Positions 1-5,026 of a stretch of 5,026 nt of DNA are shown here, piece by piece (within the stretch, counting starts at the first letter, position 1; each line of letters begins with the position of its first letter). Location: contig JAGWVC010000157.1 of the NCBI GenBank assembly GCA_018971065.1, positions 1 through 5,026 of the forward strand. The letters are read 5' to 3'. The notes beneath the pieces were generated by a model. That model made no database searches. It was not told the DNA's origin and was given only the letters and a program-made list of their open reading frames with translations. This DNA comes from Sphingomonadales bacterium. GTDB lineage: Bacteria; Pseudomonadota; Alphaproteobacteria; Sphingomonadales; Sphingomonadaceae. The translations under genes were made by a program, and so were the position numbers.

Positions 1-770
1 AGGCCCGGGTGCGCCTGCTGCATCTTCCACGCCAGCTTGTTGGCGCGGATGTAGAGGCCGCCCCAGCCCTGCGCGTAGCAGATGAACCCGGTGACCGTCA
101 TAGGCCCCTTCATCATGCGCGGCAGGGTGTCGCCGACTTTGACGTCTTCCCAGTAGCGCGGGGTGGCACCACGGATTTCCTCGTTGGCGTAGATGTCCGA
201 GAATTCCTGGAGCTGTTCCTCGGTGAACGGTTCCACGCGGCCACGGGCTTCGGTGTACTTGGTGCCGCGCTCGCGGGCTTCGTCGCGATCGGTGCGGAAC
301 ACCCACGAATCGGCGCTGGCGACTTCGTCACCGTGCTGGTTGAAGAAATCGACGTGGTAGATCTGCTGGAACGAGCGACCGGCGAACTTGGTCTGGTGCT
401 CGACCAGATCCTTCAGGTAGGCGACGGTGGTGATGGTGTCGTTGCGGAACACCGGCTTCTTCCAGTTCCAGTCGGCGCCGGCCCACATCGCGTGGACGCC
501 CGAGAGGCCACCGCAGTAGCCCGAGATCAGGCGGCTGGTGGTGAACAGGAACGACGGCAGCGCGATGATCGAGCCGTACTTGGTCTTGGCGGCGTATTCC
601 GGATCGCACCACAGCGGGTTGTCGTCGCCAATGCCGTGGGCATAGTGGCGGATGGCGTCGCGGGTGGCTTCATAGTTCCACGGCTCGACGGTGTTCTCGA
701 TCTTGACGCCGATGCGGCTGCGGAGGTCGGCAAGGCCTTCCTCGGTGATCTTCGGGAATTTGGCTGACAT
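1..770 (-). CDS. FAS1-like/MaoC-type acyl dehydratase, N-terminal part (runs off left edge)
   Basis: A reading frame of 256 codons begins at ATG (768-770) and stays open to the window edge, so the C-terminus is missing. It resembles acyl dehydratases with an N-terminal FAS1-like hot-dog domain followed by a MaoC-type hot-dog domain. These usually have about 350-400 residues and hydrate or dehydrate acyl-CoA thioesters in the cytoplasm. The first hot-dog domain spans roughly residues 15-160 and carries GIGDDNPLWCDPEYA at 46-60. This is a relative of the hydratase motif GDxNPLHxD with Trp (W54) in place of the catalytic His, which is common in this N-terminal domain type. A second domain starts near residue 200 (RYWEDVKVGDTLP at 205-217) and is cut off; its own active-site segment would lie outside the window. 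An AGGAG ribosome site (779-783) sits 8 nt before the ATG, supporting the start. The gene follows the acyl-CoA ligase gene by 28 bp, so the two are probably co-transcribed. Family is fairly sure; substrate is unknown. Confidence 0.88.
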   Translation of the reverse strand, partial: MSAKFPKITEEGLADLRSRIGVKIENTVEPWNYEATRDAIRHYAHGIGDDNPLWCDPEYAAKTKYGSIIALPSFLFTTSRLISGYCGGLSGVHAMWAGADWNWKKPVFRNDTITTVAYLKDLVEHQTKFAGRSFQQIYHVDFFNQHGDEVASADSWVFRTDRDEARERGTKYTEARGRVEPFTEEQLQEFSDIYANEEIRGATPRYWEDVKVGDTLPRMMKGPMTVTGFICYAQGWGGLYIRANKLAWKMQQAHPG

Positions 771-798
771 GGTTCTGGCTCCTGTGTGAATTGGGGGA

Positions 799-2361
799 TC
801 AGTTAGCGGCGGCAAGTTTGGCGGCCTCGCGGTCGCGCAGCATCTTGCGGTGGACCTTGCCGGCGGGGTTCTTGGGCAGTTCATCGACGAATTCGACGAT
901 GCGCGGAAATTCATGCTGGGCAAGCTTTTCGCGGGTGAAGTCCTGCAATTCGCGGACCAGTTCCTCGCTGTAGGGCCGGTTCGAGACGACGAACGCCTTG
1001 ACCACCTGGCCGCGCTTTTCATCCGGAACACCGATCACGCCGCATTCCAGAACGGCGTCGTGGCGCAGCATGGTGTTCTCGATCTCCACCGCGCTCATCG
1101 TCCAGCCGGCGGAGATGATCACGTCGTCGGCGCGGCCGCAGTGGTAGAAGTAGCCGTCCGCATCGGTTTTGGCGCGATCCTTGGTGGTCATCCACCCGCC
1201 GCCGCGGTGAAGCATCAGTTCGCCGATCTCGCCGGGATCGCAGACGGTGCCGTCGGGGCGCTGCACTTCGAGGCGCTGGCCGGGGACGGCCTTGCCGAGC
1301 GAGCCGGGCTTGACGATGAAATCGGCCGCGCCGGGGAAGTTGACCAGCACGACGCCGATTTCGGTGGTGCCGTACATCGAGCAGACCGGCACCTTGAACG
1401 TCGCGTCCACCCATTCCAGCGTGGCGGGATCGATGGGCTCGCCGGTGTAGCTGAGCTTCTTGAAGTGGAAGGTGTAGTCCCCACCCTTCCCGCTGTTCTT
1501 CATCATGCGGTAGTGGGTGGCGGCGGCCGACATGTTGGTGATGCCGTAATCGTCCAGCCCCTTCATCAGGCGCACCGGATCGAAGCGGCCGGCGAATGTG
1601 CCGGTGGTGACGCCCATCGCCAGCGGCGCCAGCGTGCCGTGCCACAGGCCGTGGCCCCAGGCCGGGCTGGACGGGCAGAAGAACTCGTCGCTCGGGCGGA
1701 TGCCGGTGCCGTAAAGCGCGGCGAACATCAGCGTGACCAGGGTGCGGTGCGAGTGCTTGACCGCCTCGGGCAGCTCCCGCGTGGTGCCGCTGGTGTACTG
1801 GAAGACGGCCATGTCGTTGGCCTTGGTCTTCGGGGTGTAGCTGGTGGGCAGGCCGGACAGCGAGTCGAGGAACGCTTCGTCGGCGACGATGACGCGGGGG
1901 CCTTCGACGCCGCGCGCCAGCTCGGCCTTTTCGGCGTTGGTGATCAGGATCGACGGGTTGCAATCGCCCACGCGCAGCTTCAGCGCATCGGGACCGAACA
2001 GCGTGAACAGCGGCACGCTGATCGCGCCGGTCTGCATCGCGCCGAACAGGCAGACGTAGAACGGCAGCGAGGGTTCGAGCATGAAGGCGATGCGATCGCC
2101 GGGCTGGACGCCTTCGGCATCGAGCCAGTGCGCGAACTGCGCGGCGCCGGCGCTGATCGTGTCGAAGCTGAGGATCTCGTCAGAACCGTCGGCATGGGCG
2201 ATTCGCACCGCCGGACGGCCGCTGCCGTCGGCATGGCGGGTGATGCATTCGTGCGCGATGTTGAGGTGCTCGCGGTCACCGTCGAACAAGTCCCACAGCG
2301 CGGCGGACGAGGCGTGGGCCTGTGCGTCGGCGTAGCTGGTATAGTCGGTCAACTTCGGCAT
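799..2361 (-). CDS. AMP-dependent acyl-CoA synthetase/ligase (ANL superfamily)
   Basis: This complete 520-residue protein has the normal length for an acyl-CoA synthetase. The family adenylates a carboxylic acid with ATP, then transfers the acyl group to CoA. Visible motifs in order are: nucleotide-binding loop YTSGTT at 189-194, continuing RELPEAVKH to 203; SSPAWGHGLWHG at 231-242; YTGEP at 305-309; YGTTE at 330-334; DGYFYHCGRADDVI at 402-415; the hinge/A8 region ISAGWTMSAVEIE at 416-428; and PKNPAGKVHRKML at 496-508, where K502 is the expected adenylation lysine. The loop lacks the usual Gly-x-Pro-Lys and has Glu at the lysine position. The overall look is closest to acetyl/medium-chain (ACSM-like) synthetases, but the substrate cannot be read. 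The frame is open upstream to 2829, but that stretch is antisense to the regulator. The ATG at 2361 gives MPKLTDYTSY and has an AGGAT site 10 nt upstream, so it is preferred. It is probably the first gene of an operon with the dehydratase at 1-770. Confidence 0.93.
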   Translation of the reverse strand: MPKLTDYTSYADAQAHASSAALWDLFDGDREHLNIAHECITRHADGSGRPAVRIAHADGSDEILSFDTISAGAAQFAHWLDAEGVQPGDRIAFMLEPSLPFYVCLFGAMQTGAISVPLFTLFGPDALKLRVGDCNPSILITNAEKAELARGVEGPRVIVADEAFLDSLSGLPTSYTPKTKANDMAVFQYTSGTTRELPEAVKHSHRTLVTLMFAALYGTGIRPSDEFFCPSSPAWGHGLWHGTLAPLAMGVTTGTFAGRFDPVRLMKGLDDYGITNMSAAATHYRMMKNSGKGGDYTFHFKKLSYTGEPIDPATLEWVDATFKVPVCSMYGTTEIGVVLVNFPGAADFIVKPGSLGKAVPGQRLEVQRPDGTVCDPGEIGELMLHRGGGWMTTKDRAKTDADGYFYHCGRADDVIISAGWTMSAVEIENTMLRHDAVLECGVIGVPDEKRGQVVKAFVVSNRPYSEELVRELQDFTREKLAQHEFPRIVEFVDELPKNPAGKVHRKMLRDREAAKLAAAN

Positions 2362-2370
2362 CGGACGCTC

Positions 2371-2375
2371 ATCCT
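2371..2375 (-). promoter_or_regulatory. Candidate ribosome binding site fixing the ligase start
   Basis: Read on the minus strand this is AGGAT, with 10 nt between it and the ATG at 2361. It is a modest Shine-Dalgarno match. Its main value is to favour the ATG at 2361 over upstream in-frame starts that would run into the opposite-strand regulator gene. Confidence 0.5.
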
Positions 2376-2395
2376 GCTCGTAGCGGGCGCGGGCT

Positions 2396-2424
2396 ATTCG
2401 AGTCGCGCCAAGTTGCAGCGCCAA
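2396..2424 (-). promoter_or_regulatory. Candidate sigma70-type promoter of the ligase-dehydratase operon
   Basis: On the minus strand TTGGCG (2424-2419, 4 of 6 matches to TTGACA) and TCGAAT (2401-2396, 4 of 6 to TATAAT) are separated by exactly 17 nt. Transcription would start near 2389, giving a leader of about 28 nt that contains the AGGAT ribosome site. The match is imperfect, as would be expected if the promoter needs an activator. The inverted repeat at 2450-2470 lies upstream, at about -61 to -81. This was called by eye and is only suggestive. Confidence 0.35.
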
Positions 2425-2437
2425 TGGCACAAGCGGC

Positions 2438-2466
2438 TTGCTATTGCAAATGTTGAATGTTATTCT
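2438..2466 (+). promoter_or_regulatory. Candidate sigma70-type promoter of the IclR-family gene
   Basis: TTGCTA (2438-2443, 4 of 6 to TTGACA) and TATTCT (2461-2466, 4 of 6 to TATAAT) are separated by 17 nt. The expected transcript start, around 2472-2476, falls at or almost on the ATG at 2476, which would make the mRNA leaderless or nearly so. The -10 element lies inside the inverted repeat at 2450-2470, so a protein bound there would block this promoter. Both elements sit in a short AT-rich patch of an otherwise GC-rich window. Confidence 0.4.
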
Positions 2467-2470
2467 ACAT
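2450..2470. promoter_or_regulatory. 21-bp imperfect inverted repeat, likely IclR-family operator
   Basis: The left half ATGTTGAAT (2450-2458) and right half ATTCTACAT (2462-2470) are reverse complements at 8 of 9 positions, around a 3-nt centre GTT. The repeat lies in the 114-bp gap between the divergent ligase operon and the IclR-type gene. IclR-family dimers commonly bind palindromes in divergent intergenic regions next to their own gene. The position overlaps the candidate -10 of the regulator gene and lies upstream of the candidate ligase promoter. That geometry would allow autorepression together with activation of the operon. The half-site arrangement is seen directly; the regulatory role is inferred. 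Confidence 0.55.
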
Positions 2471-2475
2471 ATTGA

Positions 2476-3249
2476 ATGGATAGCACATCGAAGATCAAGG
2501 ACAGCAAGGCCCCGGCGATCAGTCGCGCGGCGGCAGTGCTGCGCCTGCTGGGCAAGAGCGACGGGCCGCTGGGCCTGAACCCGATCGCGCGCGAACTGGG
2601 CATCAATCCCAGCACCTGCCTTTATGTGCTGCGCGCGCTGGTAGCGGAGGAACTGGTCGAGTTCGATGCCGACACCAAGCGCTATGCGCTGGCGGCGGGG
2701 GTGCTGACACTGGCGCGACAATGGTTGCGGCGTGATCGCTTCGCCGATCTGGCGCAGCCGGTGCTGGATCGGCTGGCGCAGGGTTTCGGCGTAACCATGC
2801 TGGGCGTGCAGATCATGGGGCTGGATCATATCGTCACCGTCGCCGCCTCGCAGGCCGGCGGTTTCCAGCTATCGGTGCAGGTGGGCAGCCGGTTTCCGGC
2901 GCTGCTTTCGGCCACCGGACGCTGCATCGCCGCGTTCGGCACGTATGACCCGGCGGATTTGCGCGCGCGGTTCGACCGGCTGCGCTGGGAGGAGCCGCCG
3001 GCGTTCGAGACCTGGCTGGAGCAGGTGGCGCGGACGCGCGAACAGGGCTTCGGCGTGGATGAAGGCAACTATATCTCGGGCGTCACCGTGCTGGCGGCGC
3101 CGGTGTGGAAAGGCCGCGGCCGGCCCAGCCACGCGCTGGTGGCGGTGGGGATCGGCGCGGCGCTGCGATCGGGGCGGGGCGAACTGGAGCAGGCGCTGCT
3201 CGGCGCGGCGCGCAGCTTGAGCGGCCAGATGGGTGGTCAGGTCGCGTAG
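2476..3249 (+). CDS. IclR-family transcriptional regulator
   Basis: This complete 257-residue protein has the usual length for the family. An N-terminal winged helix-turn-helix spans about residues 13-75 (SRAAAVLRLLGKSDGPLGL, then IARELGINPSTCLYVLRAL at 37-55). A C-terminal effector-binding domain follows, about 85-250, with the family-typical segments PALLSATGRCIAAF at 141-154 and GFGVDEGNYISGVTVLAAPV at 191-210. The family binds DNA as dimers or tetramers and senses small molecules, often aromatic or other catabolic intermediates. The gene diverges from the ligase operon and probably controls it, and itself, through the inverted repeat at 2450-2470. The start is well fixed: an in-frame TGA (2473-2475) directly precedes the ATG, and the next in-frame Met lies far inside the effector domain. 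No Shine-Dalgarno sequence precedes it. Its 3' end overlaps the convergent hydratase-like gene by 13 bp. The effector is unknown. Confidence 0.94.
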   Translation: MDSTSKIKDSKAPAISRAAAVLRLLGKSDGPLGLNPIARELGINPSTCLYVLRALVAEELVEFDADTKRYALAAGVLTLARQWLRRDRFADLAQPVLDRLAQGFGVTMLGVQIMGLDHIVTVAASQAGGFQLSVQVGSRFPALLSATGRCIAAFGTYDPADLRARFDRLRWEEPPAFETWLEQVARTREQGFGVDEGNYISGVTVLAAPVWKGRGRPSHALVAVGIGAALRSGRGELEQALLGAARSLSGQMGGQVA

Positions 3250-4109
3250 CGGAAGCTGCCTCGATCCAGCACAATACGCTCACCGTTTGCCAGTGTCTGG
3301 AATTGCGCGGTGCCATCACCGCTGTTCCAGATGCGGATGTCGAGCCGGTCGCCGGGATAGACCGGTTTCGAGAAGCGCGCGTGCATCTGGCGGAACGGGG
3401 CGGATTCGCTGCCGGTGAGCGCCTGCATCAGCGCGCGGGCGGTGTAGCCGTAGGAGCCGAGGCCGTAGAGGATCGGCCGTTCGAAGCCATCGAGCAGGGC
3501 GCGGGCATGCTGGGTGCCGTGCGGATGGTGATCGCCCGAGAGGCGGTAGATCAGTGACTGGTTGCGGCCGACCGAGTAGGAGATTTCATGGTCGGGCGCG
3601 CGCGTGGGCAGTTCCCACGGCTGATCCTCGGGCGGGTTGCGCGGGCCGCCGAAACCGCCGAAGCCGAGCGCGAACAGGCGCATCTCGACGGTGGCGAGCA
3701 GTTCGTCGCTGCCTGCCAGCGTGCAGTGCGTCTCGAACTGGATCAACATGCCCGAGCCCTTGTCGAACACACCCTTCAAGCGTTTCGACAGGCGGACCGA
3801 GCCCTCGACCGGGATCGGCCGGTGCAGCGTCACGCCTTCCTCGCCGTGGACGAGGCCGACGGTGTTGCCGTCCTTGGTGTTCAGCCCCAGCGCTTCGATC
3901 CAGTTGCCGTGGACGCCCATCAGCGCCGGGAACGTGGGGATCACTTGCAGCGGCTTGCCGGGCAGGTTCTCGGTGGCGAAGTGCAGTTCGGCCTGGTTGT
4001 CGTCGGTGCCGACGCCGACGCCGACCGCGTAGAGCATGACCTTGTCCTGGTTCCAGCTCCAGGTGCCGCTGGCGACTTCGTTGCCGATCAGGTGGTCATA
4101 CTTGGACAT
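3237..4109 (-). CDS. MaoC/hydratase-2-like protein with altered active-site motif
   Basis: This 290-residue protein resembles the double hot-dog (R)-specific 2-enoyl-CoA hydratases (hydratase 2, as in peroxisomal multifunctional enzyme type 2). The N-terminal half has the typical YAVGVGVGTDD at 27-37 and IPTFPALMG at 57-65. The C-terminal half holds the signature segment YRLSGDHHPHG at 188-198, then GFERPILYGLGSYGYTARAL at 208-227. Family members use GDxNPLH, where Asp and His are catalytic. Here the Asp is kept (D193) but the His position is Gly (G198), Asn is His (H195), and His stands one residue early (H197). The usual PILHG reads PILYG. Activity may therefore be altered, or the protein may work with a partner. 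The ATG at 4109 has GGGAGAG just upstream and gives MSKYDHLIGN. The frame is open to 4433, but that extension would cross the hairpin and the aldehyde dehydrogenase gene. The gene lies 88 bp after that dehydrogenase gene and converges on the regulator. Confidence 0.9.
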   Translation of the reverse strand: MSKYDHLIGNEVASGTWSWNQDKVMLYAVGVGVGTDDNQAELHFATENLPGKPLQVIPTFPALMGVHGNWIEALGLNTKDGNTVGLVHGEEGVTLHRPIPVEGSVRLSKRLKGVFDKGSGMLIQFETHCTLAGSDELLATVEMRLFALGFGGFGGPRNPPEDQPWELPTRAPDHEISYSVGRNQSLIYRLSGDHHPHGTQHARALLDGFERPILYGLGSYGYTARALMQALTGSESAPFRQMHARFSKPVYPGDRLDIRIWNSGDGTAQFQTLANGERIVLDRGSFRYAT

Positions 4110-4112
4110 GTG

Positions 4113-4119
4113 CTCTCCC
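4113..4119 (-). promoter_or_regulatory. Ribosome binding site of the hydratase-2-like gene
   Basis: The minus strand reads GGGAGAG, with the GGAG core 5 nt before the ATG at 4109. It is a good Shine-Dalgarno match. It settles the start at 4109 against the in-frame upstream extension. Confidence 0.65.
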
Positions 4120-4143
4120 GCGTTATTCGGCGCAGGATGGCAA

Positions 4144-4175
4144 AAGGGCGGGGGTCGTGTCGATCCCCCGCCCTT
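4144..4175 (-). terminator. Strong GC-rich hairpin, likely intrinsic terminator or mRNA-stabilising stem after the aldehyde dehydrogenase gene
   Basis: The arms AAGGGCGGGGG (4144-4154) and CCCCCGCCCTT (4165-4175) pair perfectly over 11 bp around a 10-nt loop, and part of the loop (TCG/CGA) can extend the stem past a bulge. On the minus strand the stem begins 22 nt after the aldehyde dehydrogenase stop codon. It ends in a run of four T's (complement of 4142-4145), two of which belong to the stem. The plus-strand side has no comparable T-run. The minus-strand orientation therefore fits a terminator for the dehydrogenase transcript. The T-run is short, so termination may be only partial, which would set a lower level for the hydratase-like gene starting 35 nt further on. 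Confidence 0.7.
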
Positions 4176-4197
4176 CAGAATACGCCGGTGCGGTTGA

Positions 4198-5026
4198 TTA
4201 CCAGCCCACCACCGATTTGTGTTCGAGGTATTCGCGGAAACCTTCCTCGCCCCATTCGCGGCCGTTGCCCGAGCGCTTGTAGCCGCCGAACGCCGCGTGG
4301 AAATCGAAGCCGCCGTTGATCCAGATGGCGCCGGTGCGCATCCGGCGCGAAACGGCGCGGCAGGTGTCCGCGTCCTCGCCCGAGACGTAACCGCCCAGAC
4401 CGAAGTTCGAATCGTTGGCGATGGCAACGGCATCGTCGAGGTCGTCGTAGCCGATGATCACCAGCACCGGGCCGAAGATTTCCTCGCGCGCGATGACCAT
4501 CCGGTTGGTGCCCTTGAACACGGTCGGGCGGCAGAAGAAGCCCTTGGTGATCCCCTCGGGCAGGCCGAGGCCGCCCGCCACCAGCGTCGCGCCTTCGTCG
4601 AGGCCGGTCTGGATGTATTGCTGGATGATGTTGTACTGGCTCTTCGAGACCACCGGCCCCATCGCCACGTCACCCAGCGGATCGCCGACGGTGACGCCCT
4701 CGCAGGCGGCCTTGGCGGCGGCCAGCGCCTCGTCCATGCGGCTGTTCGGCACCAAGAGGCGCGAGCCGGCCGAGCAGGTCTGGCCCGAGTTGCCCATCAT
4801 GCCGGCGGTGGCGCCCGCCACGTTCGCGGCCATCGAGGCGTCGTCGAGCACGATCCATGCCGACTTGCCGCCCAGTTCCAGCCCGACGCGCTTGACGGTG
4901 TCAGCCGCGTCCTTCTGGATCTGCACGCCGACCGGCTCGGAACCGGTGAACGAGATCATGTCCACGTCCTGGTGCGTCGAAAGCGCGGTGCCGATGACGC
5001 TGCCCTGGCCCTGCACCATGTTGAAC
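4198..5026 (-). CDS. Aldehyde dehydrogenase, C-terminal part (runs off right edge)
   Basis: The 3' portion encodes about 275 residues, some 55-60% of a typical 475-500 residue NAD(P)-dependent aldehyde dehydrogenase; the true start lies outside the window. The enzyme would oxidise an aldehyde to its carboxylic acid in the cytoplasm. Counting from the first Met in the window (5019), visible landmarks are: FTGSEPVG at 24-31, part of the cofactor-binding fold; LELGGKSA at 47-54 with the general-base Glu (E48); GNSGQTCSAGSR at 76-87 with the catalytic Cys (C82); EEIFGPVL at 179-186; SNFGLGG at 204-210; and the C-terminal FGGYKRSGNGREWG at 244-257. All catalytic elements present in this part are intact. 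The Met at 5019 is not the start, because the frame continues upstream to the edge with Phe-Asn, as expected inside the family (...FNMVQG). It ends at TAA (4198-4200), followed by the hairpin. Substrate specificity cannot be read. Confidence 0.95.
   Translation of the reverse strand, partial: FNMVQGQGSVIGTALSTHQDVDMISFTGSEPVGVQIQKDAADTVKRVGLELGGKSAWIVLDDASMAANVAGATAGMMGNSGQTCSAGSRLLVPNSRMDEALAAAKAACEGVTVGDPLGDVAMGPVVSKSQYNIIQQYIQTGLDEGATLVAGGLGLPEGITKGFFCRPTVFKGTNRMVIAREEIFGPVLVIIGYDDLDDAVAIANDSNFGLGGYVSGEDADTCRAVSRRMRTGAIWINGGFDFHAAFGGYKRSGNGREWGEEGFREYLEHKSVVGW

Noticed and set aside
9..767. A 252-codon open frame on the plus strand over the left-edge gene.
   Set aside because: It is the antisense of the FAS1-like dehydratase, whose frame shows family motifs and a good ribosome site. 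The plus-strand product looks like nothing known.
850..2475. A 541-codon open frame on the plus strand, antisense to the ligase and ending directly before the regulator's ATG.
   Set aside because: Its protein is rich in Ala, Gly, Val, Arg and His with no recognisable domain. The opposite strand encodes a clear acyl-CoA ligase with all core motifs, so this is a GC-rich antisense shadow.
2362..2829. A 156-residue N-terminal extension of the ligase frame up to 2829.
   Set aside because: It lies antisense to the regulator and would cross the divergent control region. The 520-residue form starting at 2361 already has normal family length and a ribosome site.
3516..3548. A frameshift as the explanation for the altered hydratase motif.
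   Set aside because: Shifting the frame by one or two bases here does not restore a GDxNPLH-like segment, and the alignment stays in register without gaps into GFERPIL downstream.
3105..3557. A 150-codon plus-strand frame bridging the end of the regulator and the convergent gene.
   Set aside because: It is out of frame with the regulator, has no recognisable motif, and is explained by GC-rich codon bias on both real genes.
3588..4319. A 243-codon plus-strand frame (and a nested overlapping one at 3554-4039).
   Set aside because: Both are antisense to the hydratase-like gene, show no domain, and the longer one crosses the hairpin into the dehydrogenase gene.
4110..4433. A 108-residue N-terminal extension of the hydratase-like frame up to 4433.
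   Set aside because: It would run through the hairpin and the end of the aldehyde dehydrogenase gene and reads as low-complexity Arg/Ala/Pro/Ser. The ATG at 4109 has a strong Shine-Dalgarno site.

Overview
The window is GC-rich DNA, tightly packed with five protein-coding genes. No RNA gene, mobile element, CRISPR array or long repeat is visible. The base composition, codon use and family mix (acyl-CoA ligase, two hot-dog acyl-CoA hydratase-type proteins, an aldehyde dehydrogenase and an IclR regulator) suggest the chromosome or a large plasmid of an alphaproteobacterium. A sphingomonad of the Novosphingobium/Sphingobium type is likely, but this is inferred from general resemblance and not from a marker gene.

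Layout, left to right. (1) On the minus strand, 1-770 is the N-terminal part of a FAS1-like/MaoC acyl dehydratase that runs off the left edge. (2) Upstream of it in the same operon, 799-2361 (minus) encodes a complete 520-residue AMP-dependent acyl-CoA ligase; 28 bp separate the two genes. (3) A 114-bp divergent control region (2362-2475) holds an imperfect 21-bp inverted repeat and candidate promoters in both directions. (4) An IclR-family regulator lies on the plus strand at 2476-3249. (5) Tail-to-tail with it, overlapping by 13 bp, is a complete MaoC/hydratase-2-like protein on the minus strand (3237-4109). (6) An 88-bp gap containing a strong GC-rich hairpin (4144-4175) separates this from the C-terminal part of an NAD(P)-dependent aldehyde dehydrogenase (4198-5026, minus) that runs off the right edge.

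The genes make biochemical sense together. An aldehyde dehydrogenase would oxidise an aldehyde to a carboxylic acid, the ligase would activate the acid as its CoA thioester, and the MaoC-type proteins would hydrate enoyl-CoA intermediates in a beta-oxidation-like route. The IclR regulator probably senses the substrate or an intermediate and controls the divergent ligase-dehydratase operon and itself. The substrate cannot be read from the sequence. No acyl-CoA dehydrogenase, 3-hydroxyacyl-CoA dehydrogenase or thiolase is present here; they would have to be encoded elsewhere.

The most notable points are these. The hydratase-2-like protein keeps the family's catalytic Asp but has Gly where the catalytic His should be. 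The ligase has an atypical nucleotide-binding loop. The IclR gene looks leaderless. A palindrome is placed where one regulator could repress its own gene and activate the operon. A terminator-like hairpin lies between two co-directional genes. I did not find a wholly new type of system; this looks like an uncharacterised catabolic cluster.
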